DNA of 64,000 nt from Chlorogloea sp. CCALA 695 (GTDB lineage Bacteria > Cyanobacteriota > Cyanobacteriia > Cyanobacteriales > Chroococcidiopsidaceae): positions 58,146 through 122,145 of the forward strand of contig NZ_PVWN01000010.1 in assembly GCF_003003885.1 (NCBI RefSeq), read 5' to 3'. Positions 8,999 through 17,316 of this stretch are shown one piece after another; the stretch's first letter is position 1; the number at the start of each line of letters is the position of its first letter. The position numbers and the translations under genes are program-made. The notes below the pieces were generated by a model that worked only from the letters and a program-made list of their open reading frames with translations, was not told the DNA's origin and searched no databases.

Positions 8999-9751
8999 TT
9001 ATGGCTTGAACATCCCTAAACATTCTAAAAATGCGATCGCTTCACTTTGGGAAGATTTTAAAAATTCTGCGGGTGTTTCTAATACTACCAAGCGTCCAGC
9101 TTCCATTAAACCAATGCGAGAAGCTAAAACAAAAGCTTCTTGAATATCGTGAGTCACAAAAACAACGGTTTTATTTAATTGCTGTTGCAGCCGATGAAAT
9201 TCCTGTTGCAATTCTAAGCGCGTAATCGGGTCTAGTGCGCCAAAAGGTTCATCCATTAATAATATCGGCGGATCGGCAGCTATTGCCCTTGCTACGCCGA
9301 CTCTTTGGCGTTGTCCTCCTGATAATTCGTGGGGATAGCGATCGCCAAATTGTATCGGATCTAAACCAACTAATTGCAATAGCTCATAAACCCGTGCTTT
9401 GATTTGTTTGGGGTTCCAGCCTTCTAAAAACGGAACTAAACCAACATTGCGGGCGATCGTAAAGTGGGGAAATAAACCAATTTCTTGAATAACATAGCCG
9501 ATAGTGCGCCGCAACTTAATTAAATCCCAATCCTTTGTCGATCGCCCTTGTACCCTAACTTCGCCTTGCGTGGGTGCAAGTAAACCATTAATTAGCTTCA
9601 TGGTAGTAGTTTTCCCGCTACCACTACGCCCAAGAAGTATTAAAGCTTCACCTTGATACACAGAAAAATTGAGACTAGATACTAAAGAGCGAAGTCCCAC
9701 ATTAAAAGTAACATTATCAAACTCCACAGCAATTTCTTTATCTTCTGGCAT
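8999..9751 (-). CDS. Osmoprotectant ABC transporter ATP-binding protein
   Basis: This 250-residue ATPase energises the quaternary-amine importer. It shows Walker A GRSGSGKTT near 42-50, the ABC signature LSGGQRQR near 144, Walker B ILLMDEPFGALDP near 165-177, and the switch histidine in FVTHDIQEAF near 198. It ends shortly after the ABC domain, so it lacks the C-terminal CBS pair used for ionic-strength sensing in OpuA/ProV. It is the first gene of the three-gene operon, and its 5' end faces a divergent Uma2 gene 82 nt away. Confidence 0.92.
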   Translation of the reverse strand: MPEDKEIAVEFDNVTFNVGLRSLVSSLNFSVYQGEALILLGRSGSGKTTTMKLINGLLAPTQGEVRVQGRSTKDWDLIKLRRTIGYVIQEIGLFPHFTIARNVGLVPFLEGWNPKQIKARVYELLQLVGLDPIQFGDRYPHELSGGQRQRVGVARAIAADPPILLMDEPFGALDPITRLELQQEFHRLQQQLNKTVVFVTHDIQEAFVLASRIGLMEAGRLVVLETPAEFLKSSQSEAIAFLECLGMFKP

Positions 9752-9833
9752 TACTTTAAACGTTCGTTTGCCCTTTTCTTTGCATAGACTCTAAGTTAGA
9801 TAAACTGGAAGCAACCCAACGACTGCAACTATT

Positions 9834-10559
9834 ATGGTACAAAGCAGCGAAACTGATACCCCAATATTTCCCCCCAGCGACTTATTGAGCGACGAACCAC
9901 CCTTGGAAACTTACCGCCACCTCAAACAAATCATTTTGCTACTAACTAGCCTAGAACGCCTGTGGCAAGCACGTCAGGACTTTTTTGCTGGGGCTAACTT
10001 AAGTATTTATTACAGCACTCGTCAACGCAAATCTGAAGATGTGCGAGGGCCAGATTTATTTGTAGTTCTAGACACCGAACGCAAGGAGCGCAAAAGCTGG
10101 GTAGTTTGGGCGGAAGATGGCAAGTATCCCAACTTTATTTTAGAAATTCTGTCCGATTCCACTGCTAAAACTGACCGAGGTTTGAAAAAGCAACTGTATC
10201 AAGATATTTTTCGTACTCCCGATTACTTCTGGTTTGACCCTTATACCCTCGAATTTGCGGGGTTTCAACTTAATTATTGTCAATACGAGGCGATTTCTCC
10301 TAACGATCAAGGCTGGCTGTGGAGTAACGAATTACAGCTATATCTAGGCATTCTTAACGAACAATTACGGTTTTTTACGCCGGAGGGAGATTTAGTTTTA
10401 ATCCCAGAGGAAGCAGAAGTAATAAGTAATCAAAGGACTACTCAAGCCGAAGCAGAGTTACAAACTGAGCGCCAAAGAGCCGAAACTGAGCGCCAAAGAG
10501 CCGACTTCTTGCTACAAAAACTGCAAGAATTAGGCATCGATCCAGAAACGACAATGTGA
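9834..10559 (+). CDS. Uma2-family (DUF820) protein with C-terminal coiled coil
   Basis: The 241-residue protein is a full-length Uma2/DUF820 member. SEDVRGPDLFVVLD near 64-77 and YPNFILEILSDSTAKTD near 100-116 hold the acidic residues of the nuclease-like core, and QDIFRTPDYFWFDP near 124-137 follows. After about residue 190 it becomes a charged coiled coil, caused partly by a tandem 21-bp DNA duplication (10462-10503), and ends QKLQELGIDPETTM. Such tails are frequent in cyanobacterial Uma2 proteins. Actual nuclease activity is unproven for the family. Confidence 0.85.
   Translation: MVQSSETDTPIFPPSDLLSDEPPLETYRHLKQIILLLTSLERLWQARQDFFAGANLSIYYSTRQRKSEDVRGPDLFVVLDTERKERKSWVVWAEDGKYPNFILEILSDSTAKTDRGLKKQLYQDIFRTPDYFWFDPYTLEFAGFQLNYCQYEAISPNDQGWLWSNELQLYLGILNEQLRFFTPEGDLVLIPEEAEVISNQRTTQAEAELQTERQRAETERQRADFLLQKLQELGIDPETTM
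10462..10503 (+). repeat. Two perfect 21-bp tandem copies inside the Uma2 gene
   Basis: The unit beginning AAACTGAGCGCCAAAG occurs twice head to tail (10462-10482 and 10483-10503) without mismatch. It encodes a repeated heptad (TERQRAE-like) that lengthens the coiled-coil tail by two turns. The identity suggests a recent slippage duplication that keeps the frame. Confidence 0.9.
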
Positions 10560-10640
10560 CCTCTAACTCTTGACTAAAATTACCCAGTTTGGCGATCCTA
10601 GGGCTAGAAGGTTTTGTTATTGGTATTTGAGGTAAATTGA

Positions 10641-11150
10641 GTGGATATTCAGCAACTACGCCAATCATTGAAAGTTAAATGGCTTCTTTACTATCGGCGC
10701 AATCGTCCTTGGATGACAAAATTACGCATTTGGGGAACCTATGACGGTCAGCGTCGCCCTTCATCTAGTTTTATTTTGGCAACTCTAGTAAATTTGGAAC
10801 CGCAACTAATCCAAATGTTTCCCTTTATTGTGGCTTTGAGCAATCATCCTGACCAAATTGTTGCAGCTTTGGGACTAAACTTTAACCCTGAAGTAGAGAT
10901 TAGAGCGCTAACGGAATCAGTAAATAATGCAGAAATTACTGCTACAGCAAATAATACGGAAATTAATGCAAGTTCCAATGGACTGACTTATAACAGTACG
11001 GTAGTACAGACAAATAGCAAAAATGTTTCTGCGCCAAAGCTTTCAGAATCAAGTTTGGAAGTGCGCGTATCCCCTGCAAGTAAAGTTAGTAATATTGCGT
11101 CTTGGGTAGATGAAACTTGTACGGGTGTAGGGAGTAGCATCGATAGTTAA
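10641..11150 (+). CDS. DUF5331-type cyanobacterial protein
   Basis: This 169-residue protein of unknown function starts with GTG. Its first 90 residues, including IQQLRQSLKVKWLLYYRRNR and QIVAALGLNFNPE, resemble the cyanobacterial DUF5331 family as I remember it. The rest is Asn-, Ser- and Thr-rich and probably disordered. It has no signal peptide, so it is likely cytoplasmic. It is convergent with the porin gene, and a hairpin (11152-11172) follows its stop. The family label is from memory and less certain than the presence of the gene. Confidence 0.7.
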   Translation: MDIQQLRQSLKVKWLLYYRRNRPWMTKLRIWGTYDGQRRPSSSFILATLVNLEPQLIQMFPFIVALSNHPDQIVAALGLNFNPEVEIRALTESVNNAEITATANNTEINASSNGLTYNSTVVQTNSKNVSAPKLSESSLEVRVSPASKVSNIASWVDETCTGVGSSIDS

Positions 11151-11151
11151 A

Positions 11152-11172
11152 GGGAAGCTTGTAAGGCTTCCC
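11152..11172. terminator. Hairpin between convergent DUF5331 and porin genes
   Basis: GGGAAGC (11152-11158) pairs with GCTTCCC (11166-11172) across a 7-nt loop, in the 36-nt gap between two convergent stops. No clear T tract follows on the plus strand. Confidence 0.55.
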
Positions 11173-11186
11173 CTGATTATTTGCAA

Positions 11187-12797
11187 TTAGAAAGTGAAAG
11201 TAGTTCGGAGCGCTCCAATTACGATATCGTTGTTATCTTGGTTAAATCCAGGGGCGGTAATCCAAATAACCCCTGGTGTAATTGAAATATTTTCTGTCAC
11301 TTGAAATTGATAAAATCCTTCAATATGAAAGGAATTATCTTCATCTGCTCCTAATTCTGCATCAATGTCTGGGTTTGTGGAACTAATGCTAGAATCAGTA
11401 ACTTTTGGTTCCATTCCTACCACAAAACCTAGCAAGTTGCCTTCTTTACCCAAATCTGGGAAGGCTAAAGTTACAGCATAATTCCAGATATTGATATCAC
11501 CGCGATCAAATAATCCTCCTGCTGTAGAAAGTAACTGAGTATTGGTATAACCAACCCAACCACCCAAAACAAAGCGATCGCTCAATTGCCATGATAATTC
11601 CAAACCATAGGAATTACTGCTAGTTGGTACATCGACCGACTCTAAACCCAAGTCTTCAAAAAATGTATCATCAAACCGAGCAAAGCTATTTCGACCGCTA
11701 CCAGTACCAGTATCATCAGCGTTGTAGGAATTGATGTAAGTTAAACCAATATTCAATCTTTCGCTGGGCTTAATTACTACTTGCGCTAAAGTGCTGTAAG
11801 GGCCTTGAAACAAACCTTCGCCTTCATTTGGGCTATTAGCGTCTCCTGCCAAGTATCCTAAACTAAGTTCTAATCTTTCCCCTAGCTCTTTTCTAATCCC
11901 TAAACCCGCACCATCTCCCAAATAATAAATAGGATTGCGCGTACCAAAGCTAGACAACGCCCCCGATCCGCCATCTCCATCCAAAAAATTAACGGTACTT
12001 GCAAAGTCATCAAAGGCTGTACCTACTGCACCGAAAACAACTTCTGTACTCTCACCAATAGGCAAGCTATACAACAGCACTTCTAAGCCAATCTGATTAC
12101 TCTCATCTTGAGTAAAGCCTAACTCTCCCTCGGCTGTACCTGTCACACTCGAAAACCCCGCAAAGTTTCCGGTAGCAAGCCGTGTTAGCAGTGTATCTCT
12201 CCCTGTAAAACTTGTGGCAAATTCTAACCGCATTCTGTCTACAAGTACGGCGGATGTATCAAGATCATTACCATCAATATCATCTCCTGTAACAATCCCA
12301 GCTACCCCAGCTACTACTTCCCCACTTAACTTCGTTGTAGTCGAAAATTGATTTGCTTCTAATTCGGCTACTTGCACTTCCACTGAATCAACTCGTCCGC
12401 GCAGAGTGGCTAATTCGGTGGCGAATTCTTCTTGCAATTTTTGTAATGTGGCTAAGTCTTCTCTTTTTGCTAAATCGCTCGTAGCAGTACCTATTAACTC
12501 GTTTACCTTATCCAAACAAGCGTTTAACCCGGCAGCAAATTCATATCTAGTTAAAGCTCGATTCCCTCGGTAAGTGCCGTCAGGATACCCTGCAATACAT
12601 CCATAACGCTCTACTAACGATTGCAATGCTTGAAATGCCCAATCTGTAGGTTGAACGTCCGATAATTGCGAAACTGACGTAACTTGCGCCATTGTGTCGT
12701 TTGCGGCTGGTTCTTGAGCGATCGCACGACTCGACACCAGCATTATTACGCAAACAACTGGACTCACTAACAAAAATTTCAATAGACTTTTGTGCAT
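11187..12797 (-). CDS. SLH-domain OprB-type outer-membrane porin (iron-uptake-porin family)
   Basis: The 536-residue protein is an outer-membrane porin of the kind most abundant in cyanobacteria. A signal peptide ends near AIAQEP (about residue 28). One S-layer homology domain, with LSDVQPTDWAFQALQSLVER and GYPDGTYRGNRALTRYEFA, spans about 44-95. A coiled coil follows to about 150, then an OprB-like beta barrel to the end. The last residue is Phe (RTTFTF), the usual barrel-assembly signal. The SLH domain would bind peptidoglycan-linked polymer. Proteins of this type are annotated as iron-uptake porins because some take part in inorganic iron uptake; the substrate here is not established. A GAGGAG-like ribosome site precedes the ATG. 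Confidence 0.88.
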   Translation of the reverse strand: MHKSLLKFLLVSPVVCVIMLVSSRAIAQEPAANDTMAQVTSVSQLSDVQPTDWAFQALQSLVERYGCIAGYPDGTYRGNRALTRYEFAAGLNACLDKVNELIGTATSDLAKREDLATLQKLQEEFATELATLRGRVDSVEVQVAELEANQFSTTTKLSGEVVAGVAGIVTGDDIDGNDLDTSAVLVDRMRLEFATSFTGRDTLLTRLATGNFAGFSSVTGTAEGELGFTQDESNQIGLEVLLYSLPIGESTEVVFGAVGTAFDDFASTVNFLDGDGGSGALSSFGTRNPIYYLGDGAGLGIRKELGERLELSLGYLAGDANSPNEGEGLFQGPYSTLAQVVIKPSERLNIGLTYINSYNADDTGTGSGRNSFARFDDTFFEDLGLESVDVPTSSNSYGLELSWQLSDRFVLGGWVGYTNTQLLSTAGGLFDRGDINIWNYAVTLAFPDLGKEGNLLGFVVGMEPKVTDSSISSTNPDIDAELGADEDNSFHIEGFYQFQVTENISITPGVIWITAPGFNQDNNDIVIGALRTTFTF

Positions 12798-13018
12798 TTT
12801 TTTTACTCCTCACTACCTAACTTCTTTAAAACTACTTTCACGCCTCAACCGCCAGACGAACAATTCGAGAATTTGAACCAATCAATCCGATCCCCATTGG
12901 ACAAGTCCAAAAAACAGATAGAATTCACGTCTCAAATTTTTGAAGTAGTTGCTCAATCATATTTACATTAGGTTGCTCGTTTGTTCTTGAACGATTCTTA
13001 CAACCTGGTTTTTTAACG

Positions 13019-13049
13019 CCTAAGTCAGGCAGTCACCCCCTGACTTAGG
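13019..13049. terminator. Strong hairpin downstream of the secreted-protein gene
   Basis: A perfect 11-bp inverted repeat, CCTAAGTCAGG (13019-13029) and CCTGACTTAGG (13039-13049), encloses a 9-nt loop. It lies 12 nt after the stop of the 191-residue secreted-protein gene and about 220 nt upstream of the porin start. Its most likely job is to separate these two same-strand genes. Confidence 0.65.
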
Positions 13050-13060
13050 ACATCTATCTA

Positions 13061-13636
13061 CTAATCGCAGCCAGATACACCCGCAGCACAGTAGACACTC
13101 CACCAAGGATCTACCTTTGTCTTGTCTTCTGGAGCATTACTCATCCTTAATAGCTCATTGAAGCTAGATTTAGCATTTGCATATCTCATGTGCATATGAA
13201 CTGGCTCGCCGTGAGGCGCTCGCATAATCACATAATAAAAGTTATTGCAAGCCGCGTCTCCTGATGCCAATTCAAATAAATCCCAAATAGATGTTTTAGA
13301 TTGCTGTGGGTAATAAAACGGGTCGCCTGCTGCACCTTTATAGACGTAACGGCATTGTTCAGCTATGGGCGTAAATCCTTCTAAATCTTTATAAAAAGAA
13401 AAGAATTCCATTTTCTGGAAAACAATTCGCTTCGGGTTACGCGGATCGATAGCAGAAATTTCCTTGGTATCAACAGTAAAAGCACCATCTACACCAAGGT
13501 ACGGAACTTTAAAAGCATTAGGCGAATAAACTGTACCTTCGTCTCTAACTCGATTGAATTGACCTAATGCTGTTGATGACCCAGCAAATATATAGCCAAT
13601 TGCTGATATTAGACAGAGGGCAAAAACTCGTTTCAT
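13061..13636 (-). CDS. Secreted protein of unknown function
   Basis: I do not recognise this 191-residue protein. It starts with a clear signal peptide (MKRVFALCLISAIGYIFAG, cleavage probably near ALGQF), so the mature protein should be periplasmic or secreted. The mature part has five cysteines (in EQCRYVY, DAACNN, VYCAAGVSGCD), four of them in the C-terminal half, which could form disulfides. It also has a His-rich APHGEPVHMHMRY segment near 150 that could bind metal. Its neighbours are an SLH porin downstream and a broken znuA-like gene divergently upstream, with a Zur/Fur-like palindrome in the intergenic region. A role in metal handling is suggestive but only an inference. Confidence 0.8.
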   Translation of the reverse strand: MKRVFALCLISAIGYIFAGSSTALGQFNRVRDEGTVYSPNAFKVPYLGVDGAFTVDTKEISAIDPRNPKRIVFQKMEFFSFYKDLEGFTPIAEQCRYVYKGAAGDPFYYPQQSKTSIWDLFELASGDAACNNFYYVIMRAPHGEPVHMHMRYANAKSSFNELLRMSNAPEDKTKVDPWWSVYCAAGVSGCD

Positions 13637-13741
13637 ATTCTTAAATACTCCTCAAACAATAATTACAATTTGGAAAGAGCGATTCTCGCTCCTCGCAGCC
13701 AAATCTTAGGCAGATTGTGCTGTATTTTTGTTTTAGAATGC

Positions 13742-13760
13742 AATGCCCCAAGAGGGCATT
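13742..13760. promoter_or_regulatory. Inverted repeat upstream of the secreted-protein gene
   Basis: AATGCCC (13742-13748) and GGGCATT (13754-13760) form a perfect 7-bp inverted repeat with a 5-nt spacer. It is about 105 nt upstream of the secreted-protein start on the minus strand. It could be an operator or an RNA hairpin in the leader; nothing further identifies it. Confidence 0.4.
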
Positions 13761-13800
13761 TGACAAGTGCTGGCATTTACGAGCAAAAGCTGGCTTGCGT

Positions 13801-13847
13801 ATGAGACTGATTATCATTATACCAAATGTAATGATAATCAATCTCAT
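13801..13847. promoter_or_regulatory. Large palindrome with Zur/Fur-like half sites
   Basis: The arms ATGAGACTGATTATCATTA (13801-13819) and TAATGATAATCAATCTCAT (13829-13847) are inverted repeats of 19 bp with one mismatch and a 9-nt spacer. Each arm contains TGATAATC or its complement, half of the cyanobacterial Zur box described as a 7-1-7 palindrome (TGATAAT-N-ATTATCA). Two imperfect 15-bp boxes with five of seven matches in one half can be laid on it. It ends 16 nt before the start codon of the znuA-like pseudogene, the place expected for a zinc-repressor operator, and also lies in the region upstream of the divergent secreted-protein gene. Confidence 0.65.
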
Positions 13848-13863
13848 TTAATTACTGCTCAAA

Positions 13864-14427
13864 ATGCGAAGTTAAAATTTACTGATAACAGGATTAATAT
13901 TGTCAGCTTTAGCAGGCTGCAACCAGTCTTATTCCCAAGGAATGCAACCATCTCCAGCACCCAAGCTTAGAGTAGTGACAACCTTTTTGCCGATGTCCTG
14001 GTTTACAAAAGCCGTAGTTGGAGAGGAAGTAGAGATTTTAATTCCACCAGGTACAAAACACGATTACCAAGCAATGCCAGCAAATGTAAGTGCGATCGCA
14101 ACGGCTAATGTATTAGTCAAAAATGGTATTGACTTTGAACAGTTTTTAGACGGAACTACAAAATCTGCTCAAAATTTTCATTAGTTATATGCCGCAAAAT
14201 TTTATTTTTGATCGCATTTTTCCTATTTGCATCCGGGAATTGGTAAGAATGGGTTAGGTAAAAAATAAAAGCATAGTAATTTTTTCTCGCTACTATCATC
14301 AGTAAATACAAACAGCTATTACCCAAGCTTTGCGGCGAGTAAATACAGAACATTTACAACACATCAAGAAAACTTATTAGCTACTTACAACCCCACTACA
14401 CCCAAATCTTTGCAGCACTAGACTTTT
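13864..14427 (+). pseudogene. Broken znuA-like zinc ABC transporter binding lipoprotein
   Basis: The intact ancestor was a metal-binding lipoprotein of the ZnuA/cluster 9 family. The probable start ATG at 13864 is followed by a TAA at codon 4. The frame then continues with a lipoprotein signal ending in SALAGC, then KLRVVTTFLPMSWFTKAVVG and PPGTKHDYQAMPANVSAIA, where the histidine of the first zinc-ligand motif is kept. The frame stops at 14184, far short of the usual 300 residues. Between about 14297 and 14427 a later segment is still readable in shifting frames (ITQALRRVNTEHLQ, then QIFAALDF). The middle, with the remaining metal ligands, is missing. No znuB or znuC is present nearby. Confidence 0.75.
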
Positions 14428-14441
14428 AACTTCGATTACAA

Positions 14442-14798
14442 CTAATTGTTTCTAGTTACATCAATAGTGATTTTACCGCTAAAGTCAGGAATCGGAGCCG
14501 CAGGTTTGCTTAACTGAACTCTAACTTGCGCGATACCACCCACATCTAAAATAGATTGTGCTATTTCTGTGGCTAACTTTTCCACCAAAGCAAACTTAGA
14601 AGTTTTAATTAGCTGCTGAACATTGCTAATAATACTGCGATAATCGATGGTATCTGTAATGCGATCGCTTTTACCCGCTACAGACAAATCTAACCACAGC
14701 GTCACATCAACCTCAAACCATTGTCCTAAAACTTGTTCTTCCGCTAAGTAGCCAGTGTAGCCATAGCTGCGAATCCCCGTCAATTGAATCGAGTCCAT
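14442..14798 (-). CDS. folB: Dihydroneopterin aldolase FolB
   Basis: FolB converts 7,8-dihydroneopterin to 6-hydroxymethyl-dihydropterin in folate synthesis. The 118-residue protein has the family's T-fold layout: an N-terminal DSIQLTGIRSYGYTGYLAEE segment with the conserved glutamate, DTIDYRSIISNVQQLI in the middle, the catalytic-lysine region LVEKLATEIAQSIL, and a final VRVQLSKPAAPIPDF strand. I chose the ATG at 14798 because it gives the usual N-terminus; an upstream TTG at 14810 would add only four residues. It is divergent from menD with a short shared promoter region. Confidence 0.9.
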   Translation of the reverse strand: MDSIQLTGIRSYGYTGYLAEEQVLGQWFEVDVTLWLDLSVAGKSDRITDTIDYRSIISNVQQLIKTSKFALVEKLATEIAQSILDVGGIAQVRVQLSKPAAPIPDFSGKITIDVTRNN

Positions 14799-14865
14799 AG
14801 TATTCCCCAAACCAATAGTTAAAATAGTATGAGCTTACTTTAATGATGGGGTTTATCCCCGATTG

Positions 14866-16590
14866 ATGATTGATTATAGAAACACCAACTTACTTTTTGC
14901 TTCTGTACTAACAGAAACGTTAAAGCGTCTAGGATTAACTACCGCCGTCATCTGTCCAGGATCGCGTTCTACGCCCCTTGCGATCGCCTTTGCCAGCCAA
15001 ATAGGTATAGAAGCCTTACCAGTCCTTGACGAGCGTTCGGCTGCCTTCTTTGCCCTGGGAATAGCCCGTAGATGCAAACTTCCGGTGGCGCTGGTATGTA
15101 CTTCGGGTACGGCGGGAGCAAATTTTTACCCTGCAATCATTGAAGCTAAAGAAAGTAGAGTACCATTACTTGTTTTAACTTGCGATCGCCCGCCAGAACT
15201 TAGAGACTGTCATTCGGGACAAACTATCGATCAATTAAAATTGTACGGTACTTACCCAAATTGGCAAACAGAACTTGCTTTACCATCGGTGGACATGGGA
15301 ATGTTGGCATATTTGCGCCAAACAATTATTCATGCTTGGGAAAGGGCGCTTTATCCTGTAGCTGGCGTGGTGCATATAAATGTCCCTTTTCGAGATCCTT
15401 TAGCGCCGCTTCCTGACGGGATTGCAGATAACTTGTTGGAGGAGGAATTTTTTAGTAGCATTTTTCAGCAATCATTTAAACATATGTACAACGTGCCTAA
15501 TTTTCCGGTGCAATGGCAGAAATCTCAGCGCGGTATTATTATTGCTGGGGTTGCACAACCAGAAAATGCGCGAGAGTATGTAAATGCGATCGCTCATTTA
15601 TCTAAACTCCTTCAGTTTCCCGTATTAGCCGAAGGTTTATCCCCAGTTAGAAATTACGCAGACTTAAATCCTTATCTTATTTCTACCTACGATTTACTGC
15701 TAAGAAACTCTGAGTTATCTAAGCAGCTTCAGCCAGAAGTTGTAATTCAAATAGGCGAACTACCTACGAGTAAAGAGTTACGAAACTGGCTAACTTCTTC
15801 TCAAACTGAAAGATGGATTATTGACTCTAGTAATCATAATTTAGATCCACTTCATGGGAAAACAACTCATTGGCAAACTTCTATAGAGCAATTAACAGAA
15901 ACTTATAACTTTTCCCCCAAAGCTTACAACTCTTATTTACAATTATGGTGCGAATGTGAAGCTAAAGCTAGAGCGAATGTAGATAGTACAATGGTAGAAA
16001 TAGAGCAAATATTTGAATGTAAAACTGCTTGGCTATTGTCAAAAGCCCTACCTGCAAAAACACCGTTATTTATTTCTAATAGTATGCCTGTAAGAGATGT
16101 AGAGTTTTTCTGGCAACCTAACAATTCAAACATTCAAACCTTTTTTAATCGCGGTGCAAATGGGATTGATGGTACTTTGTCAACAGCTTTAGGTATAGCG
16201 CATCGTCAGCAAAGTAGTGTGATGTTAACAGGAGATTTAGCTTTGTTGCATGATACTAATGGATTTTTATTGAATAACAAATTTAGTGGACATCTAACAA
16301 TTATTTTAGTTAATAATAATGGTGGCGGTATTTTTGAAATGTTACCTATTTCTAGATTTGAACCACCTTTTGAAGACTTTTTTGCTACTCCTCAAAATAT
16401 TGATTTTGCTAAACTATGTGCAACTTACAATGTAGAACATGAATTGATTAATTCTTGGGAACAATTGCAGCAAAGATTAAAAAAGCTTCCAAGTTCAGGA
16501 GTTAGAGTTTTAGAGTTACAAACTAATCGTAAATTAGATGCAAAATGGAGACAGGAAAATTTAGGTAAATTTGCAGCAGATATAGTTTAA
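14866..16590 (+). CDS. menD: SEPHCHC synthase MenD (phylloquinone biosynthesis)
   Basis: MenD is the thiamine-diphosphate enzyme that joins isochorismate and 2-oxoglutarate at the second committed step of menaquinone/phylloquinone synthesis, which in cyanobacteria supplies the A1 quinone of photosystem I. Visible features are ICPGSRSTPLAIAFASQ near the N-terminus, VLDERSAAFFALGIAR with the catalytic glutamate, SGTAGANFYPAIIEA, and the ThDP/Mg-binding region from GDLALLHDTNGF to NNNGGGIFEMLP. The length of about 574 aa is typical. A TTG lies immediately before the chosen ATG. Its stop overlaps by a few bases the stop of the convergent methyltransferase gene. menB lies about 18 kb away in the same window. 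Confidence 0.94.
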   Translation: MIDYRNTNLLFASVLTETLKRLGLTTAVICPGSRSTPLAIAFASQIGIEALPVLDERSAAFFALGIARRCKLPVALVCTSGTAGANFYPAIIEAKESRVPLLVLTCDRPPELRDCHSGQTIDQLKLYGTYPNWQTELALPSVDMGMLAYLRQTIIHAWERALYPVAGVVHINVPFRDPLAPLPDGIADNLLEEEFFSSIFQQSFKHMYNVPNFPVQWQKSQRGIIIAGVAQPENAREYVNAIAHLSKLLQFPVLAEGLSPVRNYADLNPYLISTYDLLLRNSELSKQLQPEVVIQIGELPTSKELRNWLTSSQTERWIIDSSNHNLDPLHGKTTHWQTSIEQLTETYNFSPKAYNSYLQLWCECEAKARANVDSTMVEIEQIFECKTAWLLSKALPAKTPLFISNSMPVRDVEFFWQPNNSNIQTFFNRGANGIDGTLSTALGIAHRQQSSVMLTGDLALLHDTNGFLLNNKFSGHLTIILVNNNGGGIFEMLPISRFEPPFEDFFATPQNIDFAKLCATYNVEHELINSWEQLQQRLKKLPSSGVRVLELQTNRKLDAKWRQENLGKFAADIV

Positions 16591-17315
16591 ACTTTAACAA
16601 AAATTAGCAAATGCTGAGATGGTAAAAAGCTTTTAGTTTCTACCCATTTTAAACCTACGGTTGACATCTCTTTGATTGCTTGGTTTTGAGTCATTTTGTG
16701 TAGCTTTTTAATCGCAATAAACGGATTTTCTCGCCGATATTCAACTAATACTACTTTGCCTTTTGGTTTTAGGGCTTTAACAACTTCTTGCATTACTTCA
16801 CGGGGTTGCGATAACTCGTGATAAGCATCAACCATAATTGCTAGATCAATGCTATTTTCCGGCAAGTTAGGATTAGTAAGACTTCCTAAAATAGGCTCTA
16901 TATTAGTAATTTTATTTTCATTTTTTAAAAACTCAATAATGTCTAACATCTCTGGCTGAATATCTACAGCGAAGACCTTGCCTAAAGATAACTTTTGTGC
17001 TAACTTAAAGCTAAAATAGCCTGTACCTGCGCCTATATCCGCTACAACATCTGTAGGTTCAAGATTCAAAGCATCTATTAGCTGCTGCGGCTGTTCTTCA
17101 ACTTCCCGCGATGGACGTTCTAACCACAGTGCCTCAGTATGCCCCATAACCTTAGCTATCTCTCTACCTTGGTAAAACTTGCCGATACCATCAGGGCTGT
17201 GGATAGTTTTGGATTGATAAATATTATCAGTGGTTGCGGCTACTGTTGCACATCCACTTAACAGCAGACAGCAGCAAAGAATGCAGAGTTTTAGGGTGAG
17301 AAAATGCTTAAACAT
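16587..17315 (-). CDS. Lipoprotein-type class I SAM methyltransferase
   Basis: The 242-residue protein joins a lipoprotein signal, LCCCLLLSGC with Cys22 as lipidation site, to a Rossmann-fold methyltransferase domain. The SAM motif VVADIGAGTGYFSFKLA (about 90-106) is intact, followed by VFAVDIQPEMLDII and the motif VDAYHELSQPREVMQEV. If the signal works, the enzyme would sit outside the cytoplasm, where SAM is not expected. It starts 1-2 nt after the stop of a cytochrome c6-like gene on the same strand, so the two are probably co-transcribed. Homologues with signal peptides exist in other bacteria, but I know of no assigned substrate. A modification of thylakoid-lumen or periplasmic components is speculative. 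Confidence 0.82.
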   Translation of the reverse strand: MFKHFLTLKLCILCCCLLLSGCATVAATTDNIYQSKTIHSPDGIGKFYQGREIAKVMGHTEALWLERPSREVEEQPQQLIDALNLEPTDVVADIGAGTGYFSFKLAQKLSLGKVFAVDIQPEMLDIIEFLKNENKITNIEPILGSLTNPNLPENSIDLAIMVDAYHELSQPREVMQEVVKALKPKGKVVLVEYRRENPFIAIKKLHKMTQNQAIKEMSTVGLKWVETKSFLPSQHLLIFVKV

Positions 17316-17316
17316 A

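Noticed and set aside
13641..13847. Minus-strand frame of 68 codons across the metal palindrome
   Set aside because: It covers the intergenic palindrome and inverted repeat and has no protein-like content; the secreted-protein gene starts downstream of it.
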